The notes below the pieces were generated by a model. The model was not told the origin of the DNA, did no database searches, and saw only the letters and a list, made by a program, of their open reading frames with translations. Source: Bryobacterales bacterium F-183 (GTDB taxonomy: Bacteria > Acidobacteriota > Terriglobia > Bryobacterales > Bryobacteraceae). From it: DNA of 64,000 nt. This document shows, one piece after another, positions 6,871-15,974 of this stretch. The DNA is taken from NCBI GenBank assembly GCA_016865505.2, contig AP025252.1, positions 2,356,001-2,420,000 on the forward strand, read 5' to 3'. The position numbers and the translations under genes are program-made. The number at the start of each line of letters is the position of its first letter. Within the stretch, counting starts at the first letter, position 1.

Positions 6871-9800
6871 TTAGAACGTACGGCCGATCGAGAACCGGAA
6901 AGTGGACCGCCGCTCGCGGTAAGCAAACGGGAGGAAGTTCCGGACCGCTTCCGCAAACGTGATGCTGTTCGGGAAGGCCGAACGGTCTGTTGCGATGGGC
7001 GGCTGGACCACGCCGTCAAAAATCGTCGGGTTGTAAGCCCAGTATAAACGGAACGGAGCGTTGACCACAGGCATGAGGACCTGGAGTTCGACGCCGGTAG
7101 AGGATCGGATGGCCTGAGAGGCCCGTACGATGCGCGCCTGGGGCTGGAAGGCGGCTTCGGGGAAGAGGCCGTTCAGTTCGGCAATGCGCTGGTCGTTGAT
7201 CTTCAACTGGCCGGGGCGCGAGAGGCGGTTGACGCCGGCATCGAAGAAGCCTGCGAGCCAGACCGGGCCAAAGATCGGGATACGGTACTCGAAGTTGGTA
7301 ACGATCTGGGTGTCGCCGCCGGGCTGTACGAACTGGTAGGTGGGGATCGTCAGAGTGGTGTTGACGAAGCTGGTGGTGCCGTCGGCGTTGATGATCTTCT
7401 GCTGACGGGGCGAACCGTCGTTGTTGTAGACCTGTACGGCGCCGGTGGACGGGATGTACGCCATGGGCGAGAGTTCCCAGATCTGGAAGCCGCGGATGTC
7501 GTTTTCGCCACCCATGTAGTAGCGGTTAAAGGGCGGAGCGACCTTGCCGCCGTAGCCGGTGATGAAGCGGCCGAGGGCGTGCATACCGATGACGTGGCCG
7601 CGCTTGAAGCCTGCCCGGAAGTACTTGGCGTCGATCTGCGGTTCAAACGAGTTGACGGTGCCGCCGAGGGCGCTGCCGGCGAACGCGGTGGAGATGAACA
7701 AGCTGCGTCCGGCGGTGGGCGTAATGGGGTGGTTGACCGTGTTGTAGGTGTACGACGGGATGACCTGGCTGGTGCGGATGCCGCTCAACTGGTTGGGGCC
7801 GCTCAACTGCTGGAACTGCGAGAAGTTGAACAGGGCGCTGGCGGCGTCGGACAGGGTACGGATGTTCTGAATGGTGTAGCCGTAGCTGACGCCGACGCGA
7901 GCGAAGCTGCGCTTGAGCGGGTACTGCATGAAGACGGTGGCGCCGCGTCCGTTGGAGACGTAGTTGACGCGGTTGGCCGAACCGAGCTGGTCGAAGTACG
8001 GGATGAGGTTACGGCCGGAGAGGAGCGAGACTTCGCGGCCCTGGTCGTAGTTAAAGCGCTGCAAGAAGACGGTGAAGCCCACCTGGATCGGCTTGTCGAG
8101 GAAGTACGGCTCGGTGAACGAGAAGGTCACGTCGCGCATACGGTCGCCGAGCTGGGTGGAAATCGAGAGCGTTTCACCCAAGCCGAGGAAGTTGTTGGTG
8201 GCATACGAGAAGCCAATGAAGCTGCCGGCGATGCCGGAGACGCCACCGTTCATCTGTACGGAGTTCTTGCCGCGCTCCTTCACCTTCAACGTAAGGTCGA
8301 CGGTGTTGTTGCGGGTGTCGCGCTTGATGTCGACGCTTTCGTTTTCCTTGAGGACGTCGAAGTAGCCGAGCTGATTGAGACGCAGGATGGACAGTTCCCA
8401 GAAGCGGGTGTTGTACATGTCGCCTTCGTCGATCAGGAGTTCGCGGCGGATGACTTTGTCGCGCGTGGTGGTGTTGCCGCTGAAGTCGATACGGCGGACG
8501 AAGAACTGCTTGCCTTCGTCGATGGCCAGAGTGAGGTCCATCTTGCCGGTGTTGGTGTCGGGCTCGAAGGAAGGCTCGGGCACCATGTCGATGTAGCCGA
8601 ATTCGCCGTAGAGCTTGCGGAGGGATTCGAGGCCCTTTTGCAGCTTCTGGGTGGCGAAGATGTCGCCTTCGCGCATACCGAAGAGCGGGGTCATCAGGGC
8701 GTCGGGAGTCTTGAAGAGCTTGACGCCGTTGAAATTGACTTTGTTGAGCGTGTACAGCTTGCCTTCGTCGACGGTGAGGTTGAGGTCCGCGACCTTGCCC
8801 GGCTTGTACTTGGGCTTTTGAATGATGGGGAGGCGCCAGAAAGCACGGTTCTGGACGTCGCGCATGGTGACCTTGCGATCCGTCACGCGGGCTGTGAAGT
8901 AGCCCTTTTGCTGCATGGCGACGCGGATACGGTCCGAGTCCTCATCGAGCTTGGTGGAGTCAAAGCTCTTGGCGAAAAGCTCTTCGGCAAAGATGGAGTA
9001 CGGAATGCCGATGGGCTTCAAGTTCTTCATCGCACGGCGTACGGCTTTGTCGCTGAATACCTTGTTGCCTTCAATTTCGATATTGCCGACCTTCACCTTG
9101 GGGCCTTCCTGGATCTTGAATGTGACTTCCAGGGACGATGGCGGAATCTGGCGGATGTCCGGTTCGACTTTGGCGAACTGGCGGCCACGTTCGGCGAGGT
9201 ATTCGATCAGGACGTTGCGTGCGCGCTGCACCTTGTTAGGGTCGTACTGCGATTCGACCTGAAGGCCGACCTTGCGCTCTTTGTAACGGTCGAGGATTTC
9301 GGAGATGGTGAGCGACTTGTTGCCCTCGTACTTGATGGTGCGGACGATGCGGCGTTCGGTGAGCAGGAAGCGGATGATCCAGCCGGTGCGGCCGGGTTCG
9401 CGTTCGAGGGTGATGTCGTCGTAGCGGCCGGTGTTCCAGAGGACCATGAAGTCCCGGTTGAGGCTTTCGGGTTCGAACTTGTCGCCGCGCTTCGTAAAGA
9501 TGAGAGCGCGCAGGGTGTCCTGCGGTACGCGACGGGCGCCGCGGAATTCGATGGCTTCGATGACGTCTTCCACCGGGCCTTGTTGCGCGGGCGCACCGTC
9601 GACAGCGGGCTTGGGAGCCTCCAGCTGCGGTTTAGCCTGGCCGGGTACCGGTTTGGCGGGCGCAGATTCCTGTGTCAGCGGAACCGTTTCGAAGGGGTTG
9701 GCCTGCTTCTTCTGCGGTGGTGGCGCCGGGGGAGGCGTTTGCTGCTGCTGCTGTTGCTGCGGCGGCTGTTGCTGCGCGGAGACCGTGGGTACGCCAGTGA

Positions 9801-9873
9801 AAAGGAAGGTTCCGGTTAGCGCGAACAGGCAAACTTCTCTCACGGACAGGCTGCTGAGCCTGCAAAACTTCAT
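6871..9873 (-). CDS. bamA: Outer-membrane protein assembly factor BamA
   Basis: The start is set at the ATG at 9873 (MKFCRLSS), which has an AAGGAA ribosome-binding site and a proper signal peptide ending VSAQQ; the frame is open further upstream to 10026. The product is about 1000 residues, longer than the usual roughly 800. After the signal there is a Gln/Pro low-complexity stretch, then POTRA repeats (for example VGNIEIEGNKVFSDKAVRRA, YTLNKVNFNGVKLF, FFVRRIDFSGNTTTRDKVIR) up to about residue 520, then the 16-strand Omp85 barrel. The barrel includes the GGENDIRGF motif of the lid loop and a final aromatic residue (IGRTF). It catalyses insertion of beta-barrel proteins into the outer membrane. 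It is probably co-transcribed with skp. Confidence 0.95.
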   Translation of the reverse strand: MKFCRLSSLSVREVCLFALTGTFLFTGVPTVSAQQQPPQQQQQQQTPPPAPPPQKKQANPFETVPLTQESAPAKPVPGQAKPQLEAPKPAVDGAPAQQGPVEDVIEAIEFRGARRVPQDTLRALIFTKRGDKFEPESLNRDFMVLWNTGRYDDITLEREPGRTGWIIRFLLTERRIVRTIKYEGNKSLTISEILDRYKERKVGLQVESQYDPNKVQRARNVLIEYLAERGRQFAKVEPDIRQIPPSSLEVTFKIQEGPKVKVGNIEIEGNKVFSDKAVRRAMKNLKPIGIPYSIFAEELFAKSFDSTKLDEDSDRIRVAMQQKGYFTARVTDRKVTMRDVQNRAFWRLPIIQKPKYKPGKVADLNLTVDEGKLYTLNKVNFNGVKLFKTPDALMTPLFGMREGDIFATQKLQKGLESLRKLYGEFGYIDMVPEPSFEPDTNTGKMDLTLAIDEGKQFFVRRIDFSGNTTTRDKVIRRELLIDEGDMYNTRFWELSILRLNQLGYFDVLKENESVDIKRDTRNNTVDLTLKVKERGKNSVQMNGGVSGIAGSFIGFSYATNNFLGLGETLSISTQLGDRMRDVTFSFTEPYFLDKPIQVGFTVFLQRFNYDQGREVSLLSGRNLIPYFDQLGSANRVNYVSNGRGATVFMQYPLKRSFARVGVSYGYTIQNIRTLSDAASALFNFSQFQQLSGPNQLSGIRTSQVIPSYTYNTVNHPITPTAGRSLFISTAFAGSALGGTVNSFEPQIDAKYFRAGFKRGHVIGMHALGRFITGYGGKVAPPFNRYYMGGENDIRGFQIWELSPMAYIPSTGAVQVYNNDGSPRQQKIINADGTTSFVNTTLTIPTYQFVQPGGDTQIVTNFEYRIPIFGPVWLAGFFDAGVNRLSRPGQLKINDQRIAELNGLFPEAAFQPQARIVRASQAIRSSTGVELQVLMPVVNAPFRLYWAYNPTIFDGVVQPPIATDRSAFPNSITFAEAVRNFLPFAYRERRSTFRFSIGRTF
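9740..9774 (-). repeat. Gln/Pro-coding low-complexity tract in bamA
   Basis: A near-perfect GCT/GTT trinucleotide run on the plus strand encodes a poly-Gln run broken by Pro on the minus strand, just after the BamA signal peptide and before POTRA 1. It is prone to length change by slippage without a frameshift. Confidence 0.6.
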
Positions 9874-10077
9874 CAAACCACGTTCCTTTCCACTCTGCTG
9901 CGATTGCAAACGAGACTTTACCACCGGGGGGTAGGTTCCCCCAGCGGACGGCGACGGCCATACCTGCATAGGAGGATAATTTGCCCGAAGCGGGGCGTGA
10001 GACCTACGGACATCAAACTTTCTCATTCTAACTGAAGTCGATTTGGTTTTTCAGCTTCGGTCCGGATGTAGCAATCG

Positions 10078-11115
10078 GTGTTCCAGGGGGCATATGGGAT
10101 ACTGAAGTCCTTGTTTCCCGTCTTTGTCACGTTATGCGCTGTCGCCGTTTCGGCACAGTGGGAACCACTCGCCTCAGGGACGAAGGCGTCGCTGCGAGGG
10201 CTGTCGTCGCCTGGAAGAGAGGTGGCTTGGGCGTCTGGCGGATCGGGCACGGTTCTGTTGACGTTGGACGGAGGTAAGTCCTGGAAGTCCCGTGGGTTTG
10301 CGGGTACGGAAGAGCTGGACTTTCGGGATGTCGAAGGGTTCGATTGGAAGACGGCGGTGCTGATGTCCGCGGGTCCTGGGGCGAAGTCCAGGATCTACCG
10401 TACAGAAGATGGCGGCGCCAATTGGAAACTGTCGTACCAGAATACGGATACGGATGGGTTCTTTGACAGCATGGCGTTCTGGGACCGGAAGCGGGGAATC
10501 CTGGTCGGAGATCCGGTGGGCGGACGGTTCACGGTGTTGACCACGGCGGACGGCGGCAAGAGTTGGACGAGGGTTCCGGCGGCTGGATTGCCACCCGCGA
10601 ATGAGGGGGAAGGCGCGTTTGCGGCGAGCGGTACCGCGATCGCCGTATATAAAGGTGGACTGGCTTGGTTCGCGACGGGCGGTGAGAAGGGCGCGCGAGT
10701 GTTCCGGTCTAAGGACTGGGGCAGGACGTGGGAGGTCGCGCAGACGCCGGTACGGCATGATGGCGCGAGCGCGGGGATTTTCTCTGTGGCTTTTGCGGAC
10801 GCGCGGCATGGGTTTGTGGCTGGTGGGGATTACCGGAAGACCGGCGAGGCTCGGGATACGCTGGCCGTGACGTCTGATGGGGGAAAGACCTGGACGGCTG
10901 TCGCCGGGTTGGGCGGCTTCCGGTCCGCGGTGGCGTTGGTTGGGAAGAAGGATATGTGGGTGGCGACGGGTCCGGATGGGACGGATGTGTCGTACGACGG
11001 GGGACGTAGCTGGACCCCGATTCCAGGAGCGGGTTTCCATTCGATTTCCGGACGGTTTGCCAGCGGTTTTGACGGGCGGATTGCTATCCTGAAACTTCGT
11101 AACGAAAGAAACTAG
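10078..11115 (+). CDS. Secreted YCF48/BNR-repeat beta-propeller protein
   Basis: 345 residues from a GTG at 10078; a TTG 11 codons on would also give the signal peptide (FPVFVTLCAVAVSA). The body is a series of sialidase/BNR-type repeats with S/T-x-DGGxxW boxes: LTLDGGKSW, RTEDGGANW, TTADGGKSW, RSKDWGRTW, VTSDGGKTW and VSYDGGRSW. Six such boxes imply a propeller of the photosystem-II assembly factor (YCF48) type. Acidobacterial homologues are usually annotated as oxidoreductases without evidence. Exported and probably protein- or glycan-binding. It begins a plus-strand run that continues with DUF2760 and two Hsp70 genes; the gap to DUF2760 is about a dozen bases. Confidence 0.8.
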   Translation: MFQGAYGILKSLFPVFVTLCAVAVSAQWEPLASGTKASLRGLSSPGREVAWASGGSGTVLLTLDGGKSWKSRGFAGTEELDFRDVEGFDWKTAVLMSAGPGAKSRIYRTEDGGANWKLSYQNTDTDGFFDSMAFWDRKRGILVGDPVGGRFTVLTTADGGKSWTRVPAAGLPPANEGEGAFAASGTAIAVYKGGLAWFATGGEKGARVFRSKDWGRTWEVAQTPVRHDGASAGIFSVAFADARHGFVAGGDYRKTGEARDTLAVTSDGGKTWTAVAGLGGFRSAVALVGKKDMWVATGPDGTDVSYDGGRSWTPIPGAGFHSISGRFASGFDGRIAILKLRNERN

Positions 11116-11127
11116 AGGTTTTTGAAC

Positions 11128-11643
11128 TTGGCTATTGGTTCCGCCTTCCGGGCTTTCTTTGCCCTGCTGGGAGGCAATCTTCCTGAAGACATCGCGAAAG
11201 AGCACGGCTACATCAAGGCGTCGTCTGTGCCGAAGCCTGCTCCGCCCAAGCCTACGTTCACTCCCGCCGATGGGGCGGTACAGCTGCTGTCGATTTTGCA
11301 GCGCGACGCCCGGCTGGTGGACTTTCTGATGGAAGACATTTCGGCGTACGAAGACGATCAGATCGGGGCGGCGGTACGGAATGTGCACCAGCAGAGCCGC
11401 GAGGCGCTGGGGCGGTACGTGAGCCTGGGTCCGGTGATCGATGGTGTTGAGGGGGACTTTACGAAGGCTCCTTCGTCGTCGGCTGGGGACTTCAAGCTGA
11501 TCGGCAATGTTCCGGCGAGCGGCAAGGCTCCGGGCGGATTGCTGCGCCATAAGGGCTGGAAGGCCGAGAAGATCGAACTGCCGCCGCTGGCGCAGAGCCA
11601 GAACCTGAAGCTGGTGGCTCCCGCCGAACTCGAAATCGAGTAG
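11128..11643 (+). CDS. DUF2760-family protein
   Basis: The TTG at 11128 is preferred over the TTG at 11122, because GAGG at 11115-11118 then has 9-nt spacing. The product has about 171 residues, an Ala/Phe-rich N-terminus (AIGSAFRAFFALLGG), and a C-terminal domain containing LLSILQRDARLVDFLMEDI, DDQIGAAVRNVHQQ and HKGWKAEKIELPPL, which I recognise as DUF2760. Members of this family are repeatedly found beside DnaK-like genes, as here; they are presumed co-factors of those Hsp70s, but no activity is established. Twelve bases separate it from hsp70A. Confidence 0.8.
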   Translation: MAIGSAFRAFFALLGGNLPEDIAKEHGYIKASSVPKPAPPKPTFTPADGAVQLLSILQRDARLVDFLMEDISAYEDDQIGAAVRNVHQQSREALGRYVSLGPVIDGVEGDFTKAPSSSAGDFKLIGNVPASGKAPGGLLRHKGWKAEKIELPPLAQSQNLKLVAPAELEIE

Positions 11644-11655
11644 CAGAGGACTGTC

Positions 11656-13347
11656 GTGATAGGCATCGACCTCGGCACTACCAACTGCGCGCTTGCGTAT
11701 ACGGACGAAGCCGGCGCAGTACAGCTTTTTTCTATTCCACAACTGGTGAATCCGGGCGAAGAACGCGCGGAGCCGCTGCTGCCGTCCTTCTTATACCTGA
11801 CAGGACCGAATGATTTTCCAGCAGGAACGGTGACGGGTCCTGTGGCGGGCGTACTGGCGCAGAAGCGCGGGGCGGAGAATCCTGGACGGCTGATCTCGTC
11901 GGCCAAAAGCTGGTTGTCTTATGCGGGCGTGGATCGCACGGCGGCCATATTGCCGTTTGAGGCTCCGGAGGGCGTAGAGAAGAAGTCCCCGGTGGACGCG
12001 TCGGCGGCGTACCTGGCGCATCTGAAACAGGCCTGGGAGCAGTCGCGCAAAGAGCCGTTTGCGGATGTACTGATTACGGTTCCGGCATCGTTTGACGCGA
12101 CGGCTCGGGAATTGACCGAACGTGCGGCCGCGCTGGCCGGGTATCCCACACCGATTTTGCTCGAAGAGCCACAGGCGGCGTTTTATTCGTGGATCGAGCG
12201 GCATCCGGATTGGCGCGAGCATGTGGAGCCCGGCGATGTGATTCTGGTGATCGACATCGGCGGCGGTACGACGGACTTTTCGCTGATCCGGGCAAAGGAC
12301 GAGAACGGCAATCTGGTGCTCGATCGCGTGGCGGTGGGCGACCACATCCTGCTGGGCGGCGACAACATCGACTTGGCGATCGCAAGGACTGTCGAGCAGA
12401 CGTTGAAGTCGAAGCCCGACCGGGTGCAGTTTCAGTCGTTGTGGCAGCAGTGCCGTACGGCGAAAGAGAACCTGCTGAGTAACGATGCCAAGACCGAAGA
12501 GTGGCCGGTGACGTTGTTGGGCAAGGGTACGTCGCTGATTGGCGGGACGATCAAGGCGAAGGTATTGCGGTCGCAGATCGAGGGGATTTTGCTCGACGGG
12601 TTCCTGCCGTTTGTGGATAAGGACGAACGTCCGGCGCGGCGTAGCGCGGGTCTGGCGGAAGCGGGGTTGCCGTACGCCGCGGATCCGGCATTTACGCGGC
12701 ATCTGGCGGCGTTCTTGAATGGCGCGGGCGTATATCCGAATAAGGTTCTGTTCAATGGCGGGGTGCTGAAGGCTCCGGTGGTCCGGCAGCGGATCCTGGA
12801 ACAGTTGCAGCGCTGGACATCGACGCCGGTGGAAGCGCTGCAGGGCGAAGACCTGATGCATGCGGTGGCTCGCGGGGCGGCGTACTATGGCGAGGCTCGC
12901 AAGGGCAAAGGCATTCGGATTCGCGGTGGCGTACCGAAGACGTACTACATCGGGATCGAGTCGGCGATGCCTGCGGTGCCTGGGTTCCGGCCTCCGGTGA
13001 AGGCGCTGGCTGTCGCGCCGTTTGGCATGGAAGAGGGCACGAGTGTCACGCTGCCGGCGGGTCGTGAATTTTCGCTGGTGGTGGGTGAGCCGGCGGAGTT
13101 CCGGTTCTTCAATTCCGCCAAGCGCAATCACGATGCGGCGGGCGAGATGATCGACGATGTCGGCGAGGATCTGGTGCAGATGTCGCCGATTGAGGTTACG
13201 CTGAGCGGCGATAAAGGCGAGACCGTGCGCGTGACGCTGGAAACGATTGTCACCGAGACCGGGCAGTTGCAGGTGTGGTGCGTCGCCAAGGACGGACGGC
13301 GCTGGAAGCTGGAGTTCAACGTCAGGGAGAAGGTCAAACAACAGTGA
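11656..13347 (+). CDS. Hsp70-family protein A (DnaK-like ATPase)
   Basis: 563 residues from a GTG. The actin-like nucleotide-binding domain is complete: phosphate-1 GIDLGTTNCALAY at residues 3-15, phosphate-2 VIDIGGGTTDFSLI near residue 200, and the adenosine motif VLFNGGVLKAPVVRQRI near 370. The remaining roughly 170 residues form a shortened, diverged beta substrate domain, with no canonical DnaK C-terminal lid or EEVD-like tail. It differs from true DnaK in length and probably serves a specialised client. It overlaps hsp70B by GTGA, so the pair is translationally coupled. This cassette (DUF2760-Hsp70-Hsp70) recurs in bacteria but has no defined role. Confidence 0.85.
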   Translation: MIGIDLGTTNCALAYTDEAGAVQLFSIPQLVNPGEERAEPLLPSFLYLTGPNDFPAGTVTGPVAGVLAQKRGAENPGRLISSAKSWLSYAGVDRTAAILPFEAPEGVEKKSPVDASAAYLAHLKQAWEQSRKEPFADVLITVPASFDATARELTERAAALAGYPTPILLEEPQAAFYSWIERHPDWREHVEPGDVILVIDIGGGTTDFSLIRAKDENGNLVLDRVAVGDHILLGGDNIDLAIARTVEQTLKSKPDRVQFQSLWQQCRTAKENLLSNDAKTEEWPVTLLGKGTSLIGGTIKAKVLRSQIEGILLDGFLPFVDKDERPARRSAGLAEAGLPYAADPAFTRHLAAFLNGAGVYPNKVLFNGGVLKAPVVRQRILEQLQRWTSTPVEALQGEDLMHAVARGAAYYGEARKGKGIRIRGGVPKTYYIGIESAMPAVPGFRPPVKALAVAPFGMEEGTSVTLPAGREFSLVVGEPAEFRFFNSAKRNHDAAGEMIDDVGEDLVQMSPIEVTLSGDKGETVRVTLETIVTETGQLQVWCVAKDGRRWKLEFNVREKVKQQ

Positions 13348-15974
13348 AAGTCGGCATCGACCTCGGCACAACGAATTCGGCGCTTGCCTACATCGACCCG
13401 AAAGAGGCGCAGGAGGCGGACTTTCCGCCCATTCATGTGCTGGAGATCCCACAGACGGTGGCGCCAGAGACGGTGGAGTCCAGAAGGACACTGCCGTCGT
13501 TTCTGTTTTTAGGGCCGGATCAGACGTATGTGGGTGCGTTTGCGCGAGACCAAGGGGCGATTGTGCCGACTAAGTCCGTGCATTCGGCCAAAAGCTGGCT
13601 GTCGAACCCGGATGTGGATCGTACGGCGAAGATCCTGCCTTGGGATGCGCAGGAAGCGGGGCGGGTACTGTCGCCGGTGGAAGTGTCGGCCAAGGTGATT
13701 GGCCACATTGCCGAGGCATTTGAGAAGAAGTTCCAGCAGCCGTTGCGCGATCAGGAGATTGTGCTGACAGTGCCGGCGTCGTTCGATGAGGAAGCGCGCG
13801 AATTGACGGTAGCGGCGGCGAAGGAAGCGGGGATCGAGAAGTTCACCTTGCTGGAAGAACCTGCGGCGGCGTTTTATTCGTGGATCGCAAATGATCTGTC
13901 GAGGTCGCAGAAGGCGCTGTTTGACGGGCAGAATGTACTGATCTGCGACGTGGGCGGCGGTACGAGCGACTTTACCTTGATCAAGGTGAAGCGCGAGGGC
14001 GATCGTGTGGAGTTTACGCGTACGGCAGTGGGGAAGCACCTGCTGCTGGGCGGCGATAATCTCGATTTGACGTTGGCCTGGCTGGTGGAATCGAAGCTGG
14101 GCAAGACGCTGTCGATCCGGCAGAGGTCGGCGCTGCGGCGGCAGTGTGCGGCGGCGAAAGAGAAGCTGCTGGGCGATTCGAATCTGAAGACTGTCGACAT
14201 TACGGTGTTGGGTTCGGGATCGTCGGTGATTGGCGGTACGCTGCGGACCGAGATCACGCGGGAAGAGGCGCTGGAGTTGGCGCTGGACGGGTTCCTGCCG
14301 TTTTGCGAGCTCGGCGATAAGCCACAGGAAGAGAAGCGGAGTTTGTTCCGCGAGGTCGGGCTGCCGTATGTGTCGGATCCGGCGGTGACGCGGCATCTGG
14401 CGGCGTTTTTGAGTACGGCGGATGCGGCTCCGGACGCGATTCTGTTCAACGGCGGGTTCTTTATTCCGGATCTGCTGCGGGATCGCGTGGTGGACGTGAT
14501 CGAGAAGTGGTACGGCAAGCGTCCGGTGGTGTTTGAGAATCGCGACCTGGATCTGGCGGTGTCGGTGGGCGCGGCGTACTATTCGTACGCAAGGTCGACG
14601 GGGCAGGGGCTCATCGTGCGCGGCGGGCTGCCGCGGAGTTATTACCTGGGGGTCGCGTCGGCGAATCCGGACACGACGATTGAGACTCTGTGCGTGGTGC
14701 CTCGCGGGGCCGAAGAGGGCGATACGCTCGAGGTCGACAACGATGCGCTGCAGTTGGTGGCGAATAAGCCGGTGTCGTTCAAGCTGTACAGTTCGCTGAT
14801 TCGGGCGGAGGATCCGGTAGGGGCGGCGATTGCGTTTCCGGTGGCGGATTTGGAGTCCGGGGATCTGAAGTTGCATGCACCGTTGTCGGCGGTGATCCGG
14901 TTCGGGAAGCAGGGCGAGCGGTTGGTGCCGGTGAAGTTGGGCGCGAAGCTGACCGAAGTTGGCACGATTGCGATGTGGGCGGATTCGAAGGTCAGCGAGC
15001 ATCGGTGGCGGCTGGAGTTCGAACTGCGGAAGCAGGCGCAGGCGTCGGCCGTGCGTGCGGCGGCGGTGGTGTCCGATGAGGCGATGGCAGCGGCGGCGAA
15101 GCTGATCGCGGATGTGTTTGAAGGCGACGGGGCTCCGGAAGAGTTGCCAAGCAAGATGGAGCAGGCGCTGGGCTTGGGACGTAACTCATGGCCGCTCTCG
15201 GCGATCCGGAAGTTTGCGGATCAGATGCTGGAACTTGCGGCGGGCCGCAAGCGTAGCGCGGCGCATGAACTGCGGTGGCTGAATCTGTGCGGGTTCTGTT
15301 TGCGGCCGGGGTTTGGATTCCCGGGCGATGATTACCGGATTGAGCAGGCGCGGCGGGTGTACGCATCGGGGCTGACGTTTGCGAATCAGGTACAGAACGA
15401 GATCGACTGGTGGATCTTCTGCGGGCGTGTGGCCGGCGGGTTGAATCGTAACCAGCAGGTGGACATCTTCCAGCGGATTTCGCCGTTTTTGCTGCCGAAG
15501 TTCAATAAGAAGCCGCCGCGGGTGAATACGAGCCTGATGCGCGAGATGTGGCGTACGGCATCGAGTTTGGAACTGCTGCCGCAGCAGACGCGAACGCAGA
15601 TCGGCGATGCGCTGGTGGAACGGATCAAGAAGGGCGAGATGGTGGAAGTGGCGCTGTGGTGCCTGTCCCGCCTGGGTGCCCGCAAGCTGTTTTACGGGCC
15701 GATCAACCAGGTGCTGCCGGCGGGTACGGCGACGCGGTGGATTGAGGCTGTGTCGAAAGTGCCGCATTCTGCCGATGCTGTGCTGTCGATGGCACGTGTG
15801 ACGGGCGATGGTACGAGGGATCTGGCTCCGGCGGCGCTGGATACGGTGCGGCGTGCGTTTCCGGATCTGGATCTGGAAGCGGACGAGTCGTCCGATTTGC
15901 GTCACATGGCCAAGATGTTCGGCGAGGAACTGCCTGCCGGGCTCGTGCTGGCTACGGCTGTGGCTTCGGAATGA
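13344..15974 (+). CDS. Hsp70-family protein B with long C-terminal extension (DUF3731-type)
   Basis: The start is the GTG at 13344, which overlaps the hsp70A stop and gives VGIDLGTTNSALAY at the N-terminus; an upstream frame to 13275 exists but would add residues before the phosphate-1 loop. The product is 876 residues. The nucleotide-binding domain has GIDLGTTNS, CDVGGGTSDFTLIKV and ILFNGGFFIPDLLRDRV. The beta domain spans about 410-590, followed by a 280-residue helical region (KRSAAHELRWLNLCGF, NQVQNEIDWWIFCGRVAGGL in parts) matching the DUF3731 extension seen on some DnaK relatives. It is predicted cytosolic, coupled both to hsp70A and, via ATGA, to thiL. Client unknown. Confidence 0.85.
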   Translation: MKVGIDLGTTNSALAYIDPKEAQEADFPPIHVLEIPQTVAPETVESRRTLPSFLFLGPDQTYVGAFARDQGAIVPTKSVHSAKSWLSNPDVDRTAKILPWDAQEAGRVLSPVEVSAKVIGHIAEAFEKKFQQPLRDQEIVLTVPASFDEEARELTVAAAKEAGIEKFTLLEEPAAAFYSWIANDLSRSQKALFDGQNVLICDVGGGTSDFTLIKVKREGDRVEFTRTAVGKHLLLGGDNLDLTLAWLVESKLGKTLSIRQRSALRRQCAAAKEKLLGDSNLKTVDITVLGSGSSVIGGTLRTEITREEALELALDGFLPFCELGDKPQEEKRSLFREVGLPYVSDPAVTRHLAAFLSTADAAPDAILFNGGFFIPDLLRDRVVDVIEKWYGKRPVVFENRDLDLAVSVGAAYYSYARSTGQGLIVRGGLPRSYYLGVASANPDTTIETLCVVPRGAEEGDTLEVDNDALQLVANKPVSFKLYSSLIRAEDPVGAAIAFPVADLESGDLKLHAPLSAVIRFGKQGERLVPVKLGAKLTEVGTIAMWADSKVSEHRWRLEFELRKQAQASAVRAAAVVSDEAMAAAAKLIADVFEGDGAPEELPSKMEQALGLGRNSWPLSAIRKFADQMLELAAGRKRSAAHELRWLNLCGFCLRPGFGFPGDDYRIEQARRVYASGLTFANQVQNEIDWWIFCGRVAGGLNRNQQVDIFQRISPFLLPKFNKKPPRVNTSLMREMWRTASSLELLPQQTRTQIGDALVERIKKGEMVEVALWCLSRLGARKLFYGPINQVLPAGTATRWIEAVSKVPHSADAVLSMARVTGDGTRDLAPAALDTVRRAFPDLDLEADESSDLRHMAKMFGEELPAGLVLATAVASE

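Noticed and set aside
7579-9819. Long open frame antisense to bamA
   Set aside because: It mirrors the highly biased codons of bamA, starts and ends inside it and encodes low-complexity Val/Glu/Asp-rich sequence; other antisense frames (for example over the methyltransferase/dedA, hsp70 and isomerase genes) are the same artefact.
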